A stretch of 27,290 nucleotides of DNA from Pseudomonadota bacterium (GTDB lineage: Bacteria; Pseudomonadota; Gammaproteobacteria; Burkholderiales; Burkholderiaceae_C): contig JAEWVY010000100.1 of assembly GCA_023396625.1 (NCBI GenBank), positions 1 to 27,290 on the forward strand, read 5' to 3'. Position 1 is the first letter of the stretch. Every line of letters begins with the position of its first letter. The position numbers and the translations under genes were made by a program. Shown piece by piece: positions 15,463 through 24,023 of this stretch. The notes below the pieces were generated by a model. That model ran no database searches, was not told the DNA's origin, and was given only the letters and a program-made list of their open reading frames with translations.

Positions 15463-16610
15463 ACGCGGCCGTCTTCCACAACGCGCGGCTGGTCCTGCCC
15501 GATGAAGTCGTGCGCGGCAGCGTCGCCGTCCGCGGCGGCCGCATCCAGGCGATCGACAGCGGCCCCCACACCGGCGTCGGCCACGATTTCGACGGGGACT
15601 ATCTTCTCCCCGGACTGGTCGAAATCCACACCGACAATTTCGAACGGCACCTCATGCCGCGGCCCAAAGTGCAGTGGGCCGAAATGCCCGCGCTGCTGGC
15701 CCATGACGCGGAAGTCGCGGCCGCCGGCATCACCACGGTATTCGACGCGCTCGGCGTGGGCGACGCCGATCCGGACAGCCTGCGCGGCAGCACCTGGCAC
15801 ACGGTGATCGACACCCTCGACGCCTGTGCCCGGCAGGACCTGTTGCGCGCCGACCACCACCTGCACGTGCGCTGCGAGCTGCCCGCACCCAACACCATTG
15901 ATCTCTTCGAGCCATTCCGCGGGCATACGCGGCTTTCGCTCATCTCGCTGATGGACCACACCCCCGGTCAGCGCCAGTGGGAAAACATCGAGCAGGCGAG
16001 GATCTACTACACCGGCAAGAAGGGCTGGAGCCAGGACAAGTTCGAGCGCCAGGTGGCACATGCCGAGCAGCTGCAGGCGCGGTTCGCCACACCCCACCGC
16101 GCCTATTTCGTGGACTACTGCCGCCAGCACGGCATCGCGCTGGCCAGCCACGACGACACCACCGAGGCGCATGTGATGCAGGCACATGCCGAAGGCGCCC
16201 GCATTTCCGAATTCCCGACCACGGTCAAGGCCGCGCGCGCCGCGCACGGCCACGGCCTGCTGACGGTGATGGGCGGACCCAACGTGATACGGGGCGGCTC
16301 GCATTCGGGCAACATCGCCGCCGCCGAACTGGCCCGCCTGGGCCTGCTCGACATCCTCTCCTCCGACTATGTTCCCGGCAGCCTGCTCAGCGCCGCCGTG
16401 CGCCTGGCCGACGACGGGCTCCACAGCCTGCCGGAAGCCGTCGGCCTGGTCACCCGCAACCCCGCGCTGGCCTGCGGACTGACGGACCGTGGGCAAATCG
16501 CCATCGGCCAGCGCGGCGACCTGGTCCAGGTGCGGCTGGTCGACCAGCCCGGCAGTGCCCGCCAGGCTGTCGTGCGCGCGGTGTGGCGCGAGGGGCGGCG
16601 CGTGCTGTGA
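15459..16610 (+). CDS. phnM: PhnM, ribosyl-phosphonate triphosphate diphosphatase
   Basis: PhnM removes pyrophosphate from the ribose phosphonate triphosphate to make the monophosphate substrate of PhnJ. The 383-residue product belongs to the amidohydrolase superfamily and matches E. coli PhnM in length (378). Metal-site motifs visible are PGLVEIHTDNFERH (residues 51-64, with His57 and Asp59), the ASHDDTTEAH segment and the SDYVPGSLL segment. It ends the phnG-M run of overlapping genes. The next gene, phnC, starts after a 102-bp gap that holds a second GTCTAGAC site, so phnC may have its own promoter. Confidence 0.95.
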   Translation: MNAAVFHNARLVLPDEVVRGSVAVRGGRIQAIDSGPHTGVGHDFDGDYLLPGLVEIHTDNFERHLMPRPKVQWAEMPALLAHDAEVAAAGITTVFDALGVGDADPDSLRGSTWHTVIDTLDACARQDLLRADHHLHVRCELPAPNTIDLFEPFRGHTRLSLISLMDHTPGQRQWENIEQARIYYTGKKGWSQDKFERQVAHAEQLQARFATPHRAYFVDYCRQHGIALASHDDTTEAHVMQAHAEGARISEFPTTVKAARAAHGHGLLTVMGGPNVIRGGSHSGNIAAAELARLGLLDILSSDYVPGSLLSAAVRLADDGLHSLPEAVGLVTRNPALACGLTDRGQIAIGQRGDLVQVRLVDQPGSARQAVVRAVWREGRRVL

Positions 16611-16654
16611 CCCCCTGGGCCCTGACACGCAATCTTCCCCAAGCCGTCAAGGCG

Positions 16655-16702
16655 TTGTCACATGCCCTGCCCACACTCGCTTGTCTAGACATCTCGGAAG
16701 GA
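16655..16702 (+). promoter_or_regulatory. Putative PhnF operator and promoter elements before phnC
   Basis: GTCTAGAC (16683-16690) is a perfect palindrome that fits the HutC-subfamily pattern GTnTAnAC and shares TTGTCTA and ACA with the site before phnG. TTGTCA at 16655-16660 resembles a -35 box (5 of 6), but no good -10 box is seen at the right spacing. GGAAGGA (16696-16702) is the likely ribosome-binding site of phnC, 10 bp before the ATG. Confidence 0.5.
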
Positions 16703-16712
16703 ACACCGTGTC

Positions 16713-17567
16713 ATGGCACTCCGCATACAAGGCCTCAACAAGCATTTCAGCAACGGCAGGCACGCCCTGCGTGACATCACCCTGGACATCCGGCCAGGCG
16801 AAATGGTGGCGCTGATCGGTGCCTCCGGCTCCGGCAAGTCCACCTTGTTGCGGCACATCGCCGGCTTGATGACGGCCGATGCCGGCCCGGATTCCTTCAT
16901 CGAGGTCAACGGCCGGTGCGTGCAGCGCGATGGCCGCCTCCAACGCGAGGTGCGCGACATCCGCGCCCAGATCGGCTTCGTGTTCCAGCAGTTCAACCTG
17001 GTGGACCGGCTGCCTGTCCTGGTCAACGTGCTGGTGGGGCGGCTTCACCGCATGCCATGGTGGCGCAGCTGGGTCCGCTGGTTCAACGCCCACGAGCGCG
17101 CCCTGGCGCTCGAGGCCCTGGCACGCGTCGACATCCTCGACTGCCATGCGCAGCGCGCCTCCACCCTGTCCGGCGGGCAGCAGCAACGGGCGGCGATCGC
17201 ACGTACCCTGGTGCAGGGCGCCAAAGTGGTGCTGGCCGACGAGCCCATCGCCTCACTCGATCCCGAATCCTCGCGCAAGGTCATGGAAATCCTCGCGCGC
17301 ATCAACCGCGAGGACGGCTCGACCGTCGTGGTGTCCCTGCATCAGGTGGACATGGCGATGCGCTACTGCCCGCGCGTGATCGCGCTGCATCAGGGCAGGG
17401 TGGTCTACGACGGCCCATCCGCCCGGCTCACGCCCCCGCTGCTGCGCTCCCTGTATGGCATGCAGGCAGACGAATTGCTCGACAGCGGCACGCCCGCGCC
17501 CTCCGTCCCCAGCCCCGCGTCGGCGCCTGTCGTCGTGTGGCCCGCTCCGCTGGCGCAGGCGGCCTGA
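16713..17567 (+). CDS. phnC: PhnC, phosphonate ABC transporter ATP-binding protein
   Basis: PhnC is the ATPase of the PhnCDE importer for phosphonates. The 284-residue product has Walker [10 protein letters not shown] at 36-44, signature LSGGQQQR at 152-159 and Walker B VVLADE at 172-177. It is about 20 residues longer than E. coli PhnC because of a Pro/Ala-rich tail (from about residue 260). A ribosome-binding site GGAAGGA lies 10 bp before the ATG at 16713. It is followed after 44 bp by phnD, so the transporter genes form one unit. Confidence 0.95.
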   Translation: MALRIQGLNKHFSNGRHALRDITLDIRPGEMVALIGASGSGKSTLLRHIAGLMTADAGPDSFIEVNGRCVQRDGRLQREVRDIRAQIGFVFQQFNLVDRLPVLVNVLVGRLHRMPWWRSWVRWFNAHERALALEALARVDILDCHAQRASTLSGGQQQRAAIARTLVQGAKVVLADEPIASLDPESSRKVMEILARINREDGSTVVVSLHQVDMAMRYCPRVIALHQGRVVYDGPSARLTPPLLRSLYGMQADELLDSGTPAPSVPSPASAPVVVWPAPLAQAA

Positions 17568-17611
17568 ACGCCCTGCGCCGTCCCCTCCAACCTCCCTCCG
17601 GAACTCCTCCC

Positions 17612-18556
17612 ATGATCAAGAAAACCCTGGCCGCCATGGCCCTTGGCCTGACCTTCACCTGCGCCCTGGCGCAAGACATCAACTTCGGCATCATCTCGAC
17701 CGAGTCCTCGCAGAACCTCAAGTCCGACTGGCAGCCTCTGCTCGACGACATGGCCAAACAGACCGGGATGACGGTCCATGCCTTCTTTGCGCCCGACTAC
17801 GCGGGCATCATCGAAGGCATGCGCTTCAACAAGGTGCAGGTGGCCTGGTTCGGCAACAAGTCGGCCATGGAGGCCGTGGACCGCGCCAACGGCGAAATCT
17901 TCGCGCAGATGGTCAACGCCGACGGCACCGAAGGCTACTACTCCCACCTCATCGTCCACAAGGACAGCCCGATCAAGTCCCTGGACGACGTGCTCAGGAA
18001 CGGCAAGTCGCTGAGCTTCGGCAATGGCGACCCCAACTCGACCTCGGGTTTCCTCGTGCCGGGCTTCTATGTCTTCGCCAAGAACAAGATCGATCCCAAG
18101 ACGCATTTCAAGATCGTGCGCAATGCCAACCACGAAACCAATGCCCTGGCCGTGGCCAACAAACAGATCGACGTGGCCACGAACAACAGCGAAAACATGG
18201 CCAAGATCGAGGAACGGCAGCCCGAGAAATTCAAGGACATCCGCGTGATCTGGACTTCGCCGCTCATTCCGCTCGACCCGCTGGTGATCAACAAGCAGTT
18301 GCCACAAGGCGCGCAGGCCAAGATCCGGGATTTCTTCTACAACTACGCGAAAACGGATGCCCGCGAGAAAGCCATCGTGATGAAGATCTCCAAGTTGGCG
18401 GGGTTCAAGCCGTCGACCAACGCCCAGCTCAAGCCCATCCGTGAGCTCGCCCTTTTCGGCAAGCGCAACAAAATCGAGGCCGACACCACCCTGTCGGCCG
18501 CGGAAAAGCAGGCCCAGCTGGGGCAGATCGACCAGCAGCTGGCCGCCCTGAAGTAA
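17612..18556 (+). CDS. phnD: PhnD, periplasmic phosphonate-binding protein
   Basis: PhnD captures phosphonates in the periplasm and delivers them to PhnE. The 314-residue product starts with a signal peptide (KK, then a hydrophobic stretch, residues 1-20) with a probable cleavage after Ala-Leu-Ala20. The mature part has FGIISTESSQNLKSDWQPLL near residues 25-44, the FFAPDYAGIIEGMR segment near 58-71 and GDPNSTSGFLVPGF near 139-152, all typical of PhnD. The ATG at 17612 gives the signal peptide; the frame is open far upstream, but that part is the other-frame image of phnC. The C-terminus is Lys/Gln/Ala-rich and probably helical. Confidence 0.96.
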   Translation: MIKKTLAAMALGLTFTCALAQDINFGIISTESSQNLKSDWQPLLDDMAKQTGMTVHAFFAPDYAGIIEGMRFNKVQVAWFGNKSAMEAVDRANGEIFAQMVNADGTEGYYSHLIVHKDSPIKSLDDVLRNGKSLSFGNGDPNSTSGFLVPGFYVFAKNKIDPKTHFKIVRNANHETNALAVANKQIDVATNNSENMAKIEERQPEKFKDIRVIWTSPLIPLDPLVINKQLPQGAQAKIRDFFYNYAKTDAREKAIVMKISKLAGFKPSTNAQLKPIRELALFGKRNKIEADTTLSAAEKQAQLGQIDQQLAALK

Positions 18557-18568
18557 TCGGCTGCATCC

Positions 18569-19432
18569 ATGAGCGCGCCGGGTCCCGCCCTGATCGGCAC
18601 CTTGCCTGTGGGCATGCCAACCTCGCCTTCCCCCCAAGCCACCGCCACGTCGGCCCTGCTGGCCAGGGCCGCCGCCTCCCGGCGCGGTCTCGGCAGGCCG
18701 TTCGCGTGGGTCGCGGTGCTGCTGATTCTCGTGGCGTCCTGGAAGGGCGCGGACATGCGCCCGATGGAACTGCTGCGCGACTCGGGCAACATGGCCCGCT
18801 ACGCCGCCGAGTTCTTCCCGCCCAACTTCGCCCAGTGGCGCCTGTACGTGGAGGAGATGCTCGTCACGCTGCAGATCGCCATCTGGGGCACCGCGCTGGC
18901 CGTGCTCACGGCGATTCCGATGGCGCTGCTCGCCTCGTCCAACATCGTGCCCTGGTGGGTGTACCAGCCGATACGCCGTGTCCTGGACGCCTTCCGCGCC
19001 ATCAACGAAATGGTGTTCGCCATGCTGTTCGTGGTGGCCGTGGGCCTGGGGCCCTTCGCGGGCGTGCTGGCCTTGTGGATCCACACCGCCGGCACCCTGG
19101 CCAAGCTGTTTTCCGAGGCCGTCGAAGCCATTGACCCGCAGCCTGTGGAGGGCATTCGCGCCACTGGCGCCTCGGCCTTGCACGAGATCGTCTACGGCGT
19201 CATCCCCCAGGTGTTGCCGCTGTGGATCTCTTTCACCCTGTATCGCTTCGAGGCGAACGTCCGCTCCGCCTCCGTGGTGGGCATGGTGGGCGCGGGCGGC
19301 ATCGGTGTGGTGCTGTGGGAAATCATCCGTGGCTTCCAATATGCCGAGACCGCTGCCGTGATGCTCATCATCATCCTGACCGTCAGCGCCATCGACCTGA
19401 TTTCGGCCCGCATCCGCAAACTCATGATCTGA
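18569..19432 (+). CDS. phnE: PhnE, phosphonate ABC transporter permease
   Basis: PhnE is the inner-membrane channel of the phosphonate importer. The 287-residue product has hydrophobic segments near residues 45-58, 93-115, 143-170, 212-226 and 258-280. The cytoplasmic EAA loop that contacts PhnC is visible near residues 183-215 ([20 protein letters not shown]). The polar N-terminal stretch before the first membrane segment is long, so the ATG at 18614 is a possible alternative start. It lies 12 bp after phnD and 6 bp before the HD-domain oxygenase gene, which argues for cotranscription. Confidence 0.94.
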   Translation: MSAPGPALIGTLPVGMPTSPSPQATATSALLARAAASRRGLGRPFAWVAVLLILVASWKGADMRPMELLRDSGNMARYAAEFFPPNFAQWRLYVEEMLVTLQIAIWGTALAVLTAIPMALLASSNIVPWWVYQPIRRVLDAFRAINEMVFAMLFVVAVGLGPFAGVLALWIHTAGTLAKLFSEAVEAIDPQPVEGIRATGASALHEIVYGVIPQVLPLWISFTLYRFEANVRSASVVGMVGAGGIGVVLWEIIRGFQYAETAAVMLIIILTVSAIDLISARIRKLMI

Positions 19433-19438
19433 ACCGCC

Positions 19439-19993
19439 ATGCCCCTCGCCCTGGACGATCTCACCACCCTGCTGGCACAACCGGGGGCCCGGCAATATGG
19501 CAATGAAGCCGTCAGCCAGCTCGAACACGCGCTGCAGTGCGCGCAGCTGGCCGGCGAGGCCGGTGAAACACCGCAGACCATCGTCGCCTGTCTGCTGCAC
19601 GACCTGGGGCATCTCCTGGCCGCCGAACGCGACTCGCGGCCCGAACACGACACCCGCACCGACGATCTCCACCAATACATGGCGCTGCCTTTTCTGCGTG
19701 GCACTTTCGGGGACGCGGTGCTCCAGCCCATCCGCCTGCACGTGGACGCGAAACGCTACCTGTGCCGGCACGAGACTGGCTATTGGGAAGCACTGTCCCC
19801 GGCGTCTAAGCACAGCCTGGAACAGCAGGGCGGCATCTTCGATGACACCGGGGCACAGGCATTTCTGGCCCAGCCCTTCGCGGCCGAGGCGATCCGCCTG
19901 CGCCGCTACGATGACCTGGCCAAGGTACCAGGCAAGCGCGTCCCGGAGCTTTCGCATTACCTGCCCCTGCTGCGGCAGGCGGCCAGGGGCTGA
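19439..19993 (+). CDS. PhnZ-like HD-domain oxygenase of phosphonate clusters
   Basis: This 184-residue HD-domain protein belongs to the phosphonate-operon-associated group related to PhnZ and TmpB, mixed-valent diiron oxygenases that cleave the C-P bond of alpha-hydroxylated aminoethylphosphonates. Tyr20 and Glu23 (QYGNE) match the Tyr24/Glu27 gate of PhnZ, and His30, His54, Asp55 and His58 (LLHDLGH) match its metal ligands at a constant offset of 4. Further candidates are His78, His101 (RLHVDAKRYL) and Asp158/159. The gate pair separates oxygenases from ordinary HD hydrolases, so oxygenase activity is a strong inference. No PhnY or TmpA hydroxylase lies in the window; it may be outside or elsewhere in the genome. 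The gene starts 6 bp after phnE. Confidence 0.85.
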   Translation: MPLALDDLTTLLAQPGARQYGNEAVSQLEHALQCAQLAGEAGETPQTIVACLLHDLGHLLAAERDSRPEHDTRTDDLHQYMALPFLRGTFGDAVLQPIRLHVDAKRYLCRHETGYWEALSPASKHSLEQQGGIFDDTGAQAFLAQPFAAEAIRLRRYDDLAKVPGKRVPELSHYLPLLRQAARG

Positions 19994-20098
19994 GCCGGCC
20001 ACGGCCCGGGGTGAAAAGCTACACTGGCGGCCCATGATGCCTCGGTCCGGCGCGACGCCGGGCGGCAGGCAGGTTCTCCATTTTTCACCCGAATCCCC

Positions 20099-20455
20099 AT
20101 GCAGCACACCCCACCGGCCTGCCCACAATGCGGCCTTGAAAACACCTACCCCGATGGCGACAAGCTGATCTGCCCGGACTGTGGCTTTGAATGGTCCACG
20201 GACGAGGCCAACGCCGATGACGAAGGCGGCGCGTCCGACGGCGTGGTGCGTGATGCCAACGGCAATCCGCTGGCCGATGGCGACGCCGTGATTCTGGTCA
20301 AGGATCTCAAGGTCAAGGGGGCTTCGGGCGTGCTCAAGAAGGGCACGAAGATCAAGAGCATCCGCCTGGTCGATGGCGCCGATGGTCACAACGTGGACTG
20401 CAAGACCGATCTTGGCAGCCTGCTGCTGAAGTCCGAATTCCTGAAAAAAGCCTGA
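20099..20455 (+). CDS. yjdM: PhnA/YjdM zinc-ribbon protein
   Basis: This 118-residue protein belongs to the YjdM family, historically named PhnA because it lies near the E. coli phn genes. It has a zinc ribbon with CPQC (Cys8, Cys11) and CPDC (Cys25, Cys28), an acidic linker and a compact beta-rich domain ([20 protein letters not shown] and following). It is not the unrelated phosphonoacetate hydrolase also called PhnA, and no role in C-P lyase chemistry is established. A 105-bp gap separates it from the HD gene, so it may have its own promoter, although no clear boxes are visible. Confidence 0.9.
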   Translation: MQHTPPACPQCGLENTYPDGDKLICPDCGFEWSTDEANADDEGGASDGVVRDANGNPLADGDAVILVKDLKVKGASGVLKKGTKIKSIRLVDGADGHNVDCKTDLGSLLLKSEFLKKA

Positions 20456-20482
20456 CGGCCAGCGGGCTCGCGTGTCCCGCGC

Positions 20483-20502
20483 CATTCGGGATTCGCCGAA
20501 TG
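20483..20502. promoter_or_regulatory. 7-bp inverted repeat between yjdM and frmA
   Basis: CATTCGG (20483-20489) and CCGAATG (20496-20502) form a perfect stem with a 6-nt loop, about 70 bp before the frmA start. No T-run follows it, so it is not a good rho-independent terminator. It could be an operator for frmA or a weak terminator for yjdM. Confidence 0.3.
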
Positions 20503-20569
20503 ACGGCACGCGTGACTCCGCCCATAATCCTCCGTCGTTTCTCAACCCTTGCCTTCGAGATTCTTCACC

Positions 20570-21676
<1,107 letters not shown>

Positions 21677-21739
21677 ATCGAATCGGTGCGCGAACGTTTC
21701 GCGTGGACAGTGAGCCTGACACAAGGCAAGGAGACAAAC

Positions 21740-22300
21740 ATGAGTACATCCGCATTGCACCCGGCCATCGACCAAGCCAACAAGCCGGGCGCGCCCGGGT
21801 TTGCGGGCGGCACGCTCAAGTGCCACTGCGCCCATGACGCCGTCGAGGTTCGGGTGGATGCGCAAGTGGCGCACAACCACGCCTGCGGCTGCACCAAGTG
21901 CTGGAAACCGGCCAAGGCCATCTTCTCGGTGGTGGGCGTGGTCGCGCGCGACAAGGTGCACGTCACCGCGCACCCGGAGAAGCTGCACATCGTGGACCCG
22001 GCCGCCACCATTCAGCGCCATGCCTGCAAGGAGTGCGGCGTGCACATGTTCGGCCGCATCGAGAACAAGGCCCATCCCTTCTATGGTCTGGACTTCATTC
22101 ACACCGAGCTGTCGCAAGACAGCGGCTGGGCCGGCCCGGAGTTTGCCGCCTTCGTGTCTTCCGTCATCGAGAGTGGTACGCCGCCCGAGCAGATGGGCGC
22201 CATCCGCAAGGAACTGCGCGACGCCGGGCTGGAGCCCTACGACTGCCTGTCTCCCGCGCTGATGGATGCCATTTCCACGCACGTGGCCAAGTCCAGGTAA
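21740..22300 (+). CDS. gfa: Glutathione-dependent formaldehyde-activating enzyme Gfa
   Basis: Gfa promotes or buffers the joining of formaldehyde and glutathione to S-hydroxymethylglutathione, the FrmA substrate. The 186-residue product belongs to the GFA/CENP-V zinc family, with the expected cysteine pattern Cys28-x-Cys30, Cys49-x-Cys51-x-x-Cys54 and Cys96-x-x-Cys99. The ATG at 21740 follows AAGGAG (21728-21733) at 6-bp spacing; an in-frame extension to 21686 lacks such a site. It lies 63 bp after frmA. Whether Gfa is a true catalyst or a glutathione carrier has been debated, but the family assignment is firm. Confidence 0.95.
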   Translation: MSTSALHPAIDQANKPGAPGFAGGTLKCHCAHDAVEVRVDAQVAHNHACGCTKCWKPAKAIFSVVGVVARDKVHVTAHPEKLHIVDPAATIQRHACKECGVHMFGRIENKAHPFYGLDFIHTELSQDSGWAGPEFAAFVSSVIESGTPPEQMGAIRKELRDAGLEPYDCLSPALMDAISTHVAKSR

Positions 22301-22405
22301 GACCGCGGCAGTCAGCCCCTTGCGGGGGGCCACACCAGCGGCCCGGCAGAGCCGGTTCCGCGGTGTTCCTGAAACATATGCCTTGCTCCAAATCCTGTTC
22401 TCGCC
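22301..22405. other. Gap between gfa and fghA
   Basis: No gene is seen in these 105 bp. A GCCCC/GGGGC inverted repeat near 22315-22330 could be a hairpin, but no T-run follows it. It does not rule out cotranscription of gfa and fghA. Confidence 0.3.
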
Positions 22406-23269
22406 ATGACCCATCCCACCCCTCTACAGGTCTTGTCCGAACACGGCTGCTTCGGCGGCGTGCAGCGCTTTTACCAGCATGCCTCGCGGGAAATCGGGCT
22501 GCCCATGCGGTTTTCGGTGTATCTGCCCCCGCAGGCCGCGCACGGCAAGGTGCCCGCCCTGGTGTATCTGGCGGGGCTGACCTGCACGGAAGAGACCTTC
22601 ATGATCAAGGCCGGCGCGCAACGCCTGGCCTCGGCCCTGGGTCTGGCCCTGATCGCGCCGGACACCAGCCCGCGCGGCGCGGGCGTGCCCGGTGAGGCGG
22701 ACAACTGGGATTTCGGCGTGGGTGCCGGGTTCTACCTGGACGCCACGCAAGCGCCGTGGTCCACGCACTACCGCATGGAGAGCTACCTCACGGCCGAACT
22801 GATTCCGCAACTGGTCCAGGAACTGCCCGTGGACGGTGAACGCCTGGGGATCTTCGGGCACTCCATGGGGGGCCACGGCGCGTTGACCCTGGCGCTGCGG
22901 CACCCGGGGCTGTTCAAGTCGCTCTCGGCCTTCGCCCCGATCTGCGCGCCCACGTTGTGCCCCTGGGGAGACAAGGCGTTCAGCGGTTATCTCGGAGACG
23001 ACCGATCGTCGTGGGCCGCGCACGATGCCAGCGCCCTCATGAGCCAGCGCAGCGCCGCACCCTTTCCGTCGGGCATCCTGATCGACCAGGGCCTGGCGGA
23101 CAAGTTCCTGCCGACCCAGTTGTCCCCGGAGCGCTTCGAGGCCGCGTGCGCCCAGGCCGGTCAGCCCCTGACCCTGCGCCGCCACGCCGGCTACGACCAC
23201 GGCTACTACTTCATCGCCAGCTTCATCGACGATCACCTCGCCCACCACGCGCGGACGCTGCGGGCCTGA
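22406..23269 (+). CDS. fghA: S-formylglutathione hydrolase
   Basis: FghA hydrolyses S-formylglutathione to formate and glutathione, completing the glutathione route of formaldehyde oxidation. The 287-residue product is an alpha/beta hydrolase of the esterase D family. The nucleophile is Ser153 in GHSMGGHGA, the acid is in the DQGLADKFL motif (Asp228 or Asp232), and the base is His265 in GYDHGYYF. The oxyanion-hole region LAGLTCTEETF is at residues 55-65. Length and motifs are standard and no defects are visible. Confidence 0.96.
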   Translation: MTHPTPLQVLSEHGCFGGVQRFYQHASREIGLPMRFSVYLPPQAAHGKVPALVYLAGLTCTEETFMIKAGAQRLASALGLALIAPDTSPRGAGVPGEADNWDFGVGAGFYLDATQAPWSTHYRMESYLTAELIPQLVQELPVDGERLGIFGHSMGGHGALTLALRHPGLFKSLSAFAPICAPTLCPWGDKAFSGYLGDDRSSWAAHDASALMSQRSAAPFPSGILIDQGLADKFLPTQLSPERFEAACAQAGQPLTLRRHAGYDHGYYFIASFIDDHLAHHARTLRA

Positions 23270-23298
23270 GCCATCGGCCGCGCGGGCCGCCGGCGGAC

Positions 23299-23366
23299 AG
23301 ATATTCAATAAAAATGGCCTGTATCCAGCGTGGAATGGTCATTGTGTGCTATCAAAATAGATATTC
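23299..23366. repeat. 52-bp A+T-rich element flanked by 8-bp direct repeats
   Basis: AGATATTC occurs at 23299-23306 and again at 23359-23366, bounding 52 bp that contain AAAAATGGCCT at one end and GCTATCAAAAT at the other. These end sequences resemble, from memory, a short intergenic element dispersed in Comamonadaceae genomes. The direct repeats are seen; the element's identity is a tentative recollection. Confidence 0.4.
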
Positions 23367-23417
23367 CCGGCCCGCCGCCGTATCATGCGGCATTGTTCAC
23401 AGCCCCTGGAGGTGACC

Positions 23418-23999
23418 ATGGAAATTCTGCTGGTCGGTCTGGCCCTGTTCCTGGGATCGCATTCGGTCCGCATCGTGGCCGAAGGTTGGCGCGCGCGCAC
23501 CCTGGCCCGCCTGGGTGAAAACCGCTGGAAAGCCCTGTATTCGCTGGTGTCGGTCGCCGGACTGGCGCTGATCGTCTGGGGCTACGGCCTGGCGCGGCAG
23601 GCGCCCGTGGTCCTGTGGCACCCACCCGTGGCCACACGCCACCTGGCGTCGCTGCTGACGCTGCTGGCGTTCGTGCTGATGACGGCGGCCTACGTGCCAC
23701 GCAACGGCCTGCGCGCGCGTCTGCACCACCCCATGCTGCTGGGCACGAAAGTCTGGGCCCTGGCGCATCTGCTGGCCAACGGCAACCTCGCGGACGCCGC
23801 GCTGTTCGGCGCCTTCCTGCTGTGGGCCGTGCTGTGCTTTCGCGCGGCACGGGCGCGCGACCGCGCCGGCCAGGTCGCCTACCCCGCCGGCACGCTGGCC
23901 GCGACGGGGCTGACCGTCGGCATCGGCGTGGTGGCCTGGGCGGTGTTCGCGCTGTGGCTGCACGCGCCGCTGATCGGCGTGCGGCCGTTCGGCGCCTGA
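23418..23999 (+). CDS. NnrU-family integral membrane protein
   Basis: This 193-residue protein belongs to the NnrU family, membrane proteins first noted near nitric oxide and nitrite reductase genes; some relatives act in carotenoid isomerisation, so the role here is uncertain. Hydrophobic segments lie near residues 1-15, 39-56, 74-92, 110-142 (two segments) and 159-181. Conserved-looking stretches include SHSVRI near residue 14 and HHPMLLGTKVWALAHLLANG near 102-121. The ATG at 23418 follows GGAGGT (23408-23413) closely, so the start is well supported. No nitrogen-oxide genes are in the window. Confidence 0.85.
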   Translation: MEILLVGLALFLGSHSVRIVAEGWRARTLARLGENRWKALYSLVSVAGLALIVWGYGLARQAPVVLWHPPVATRHLASLLTLLAFVLMTAAYVPRNGLRARLHHPMLLGTKVWALAHLLANGNLADAALFGAFLLWAVLCFRAARARDRAGQVAYPAGTLAATGLTVGIGVVAWAVFALWLHAPLIGVRPFGA

Positions 24000-24023
24000 A
24001 GCCCGCCCTTGGCCCGGTGAGGG

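Noticed and set aside
15039..16628. Minus-strand open frame of 529 codons opposite phnL and phnM
   Set aside because: It is an antisense shadow of two conserved genes; no family resemblance is seen.
20099..20455. Reading PhnA as phosphonoacetate hydrolase
   Set aside because: The protein is the 118-residue zinc-ribbon YjdM type; phosphonoacetate hydrolase is a much larger, unrelated metalloenzyme with the same symbol.
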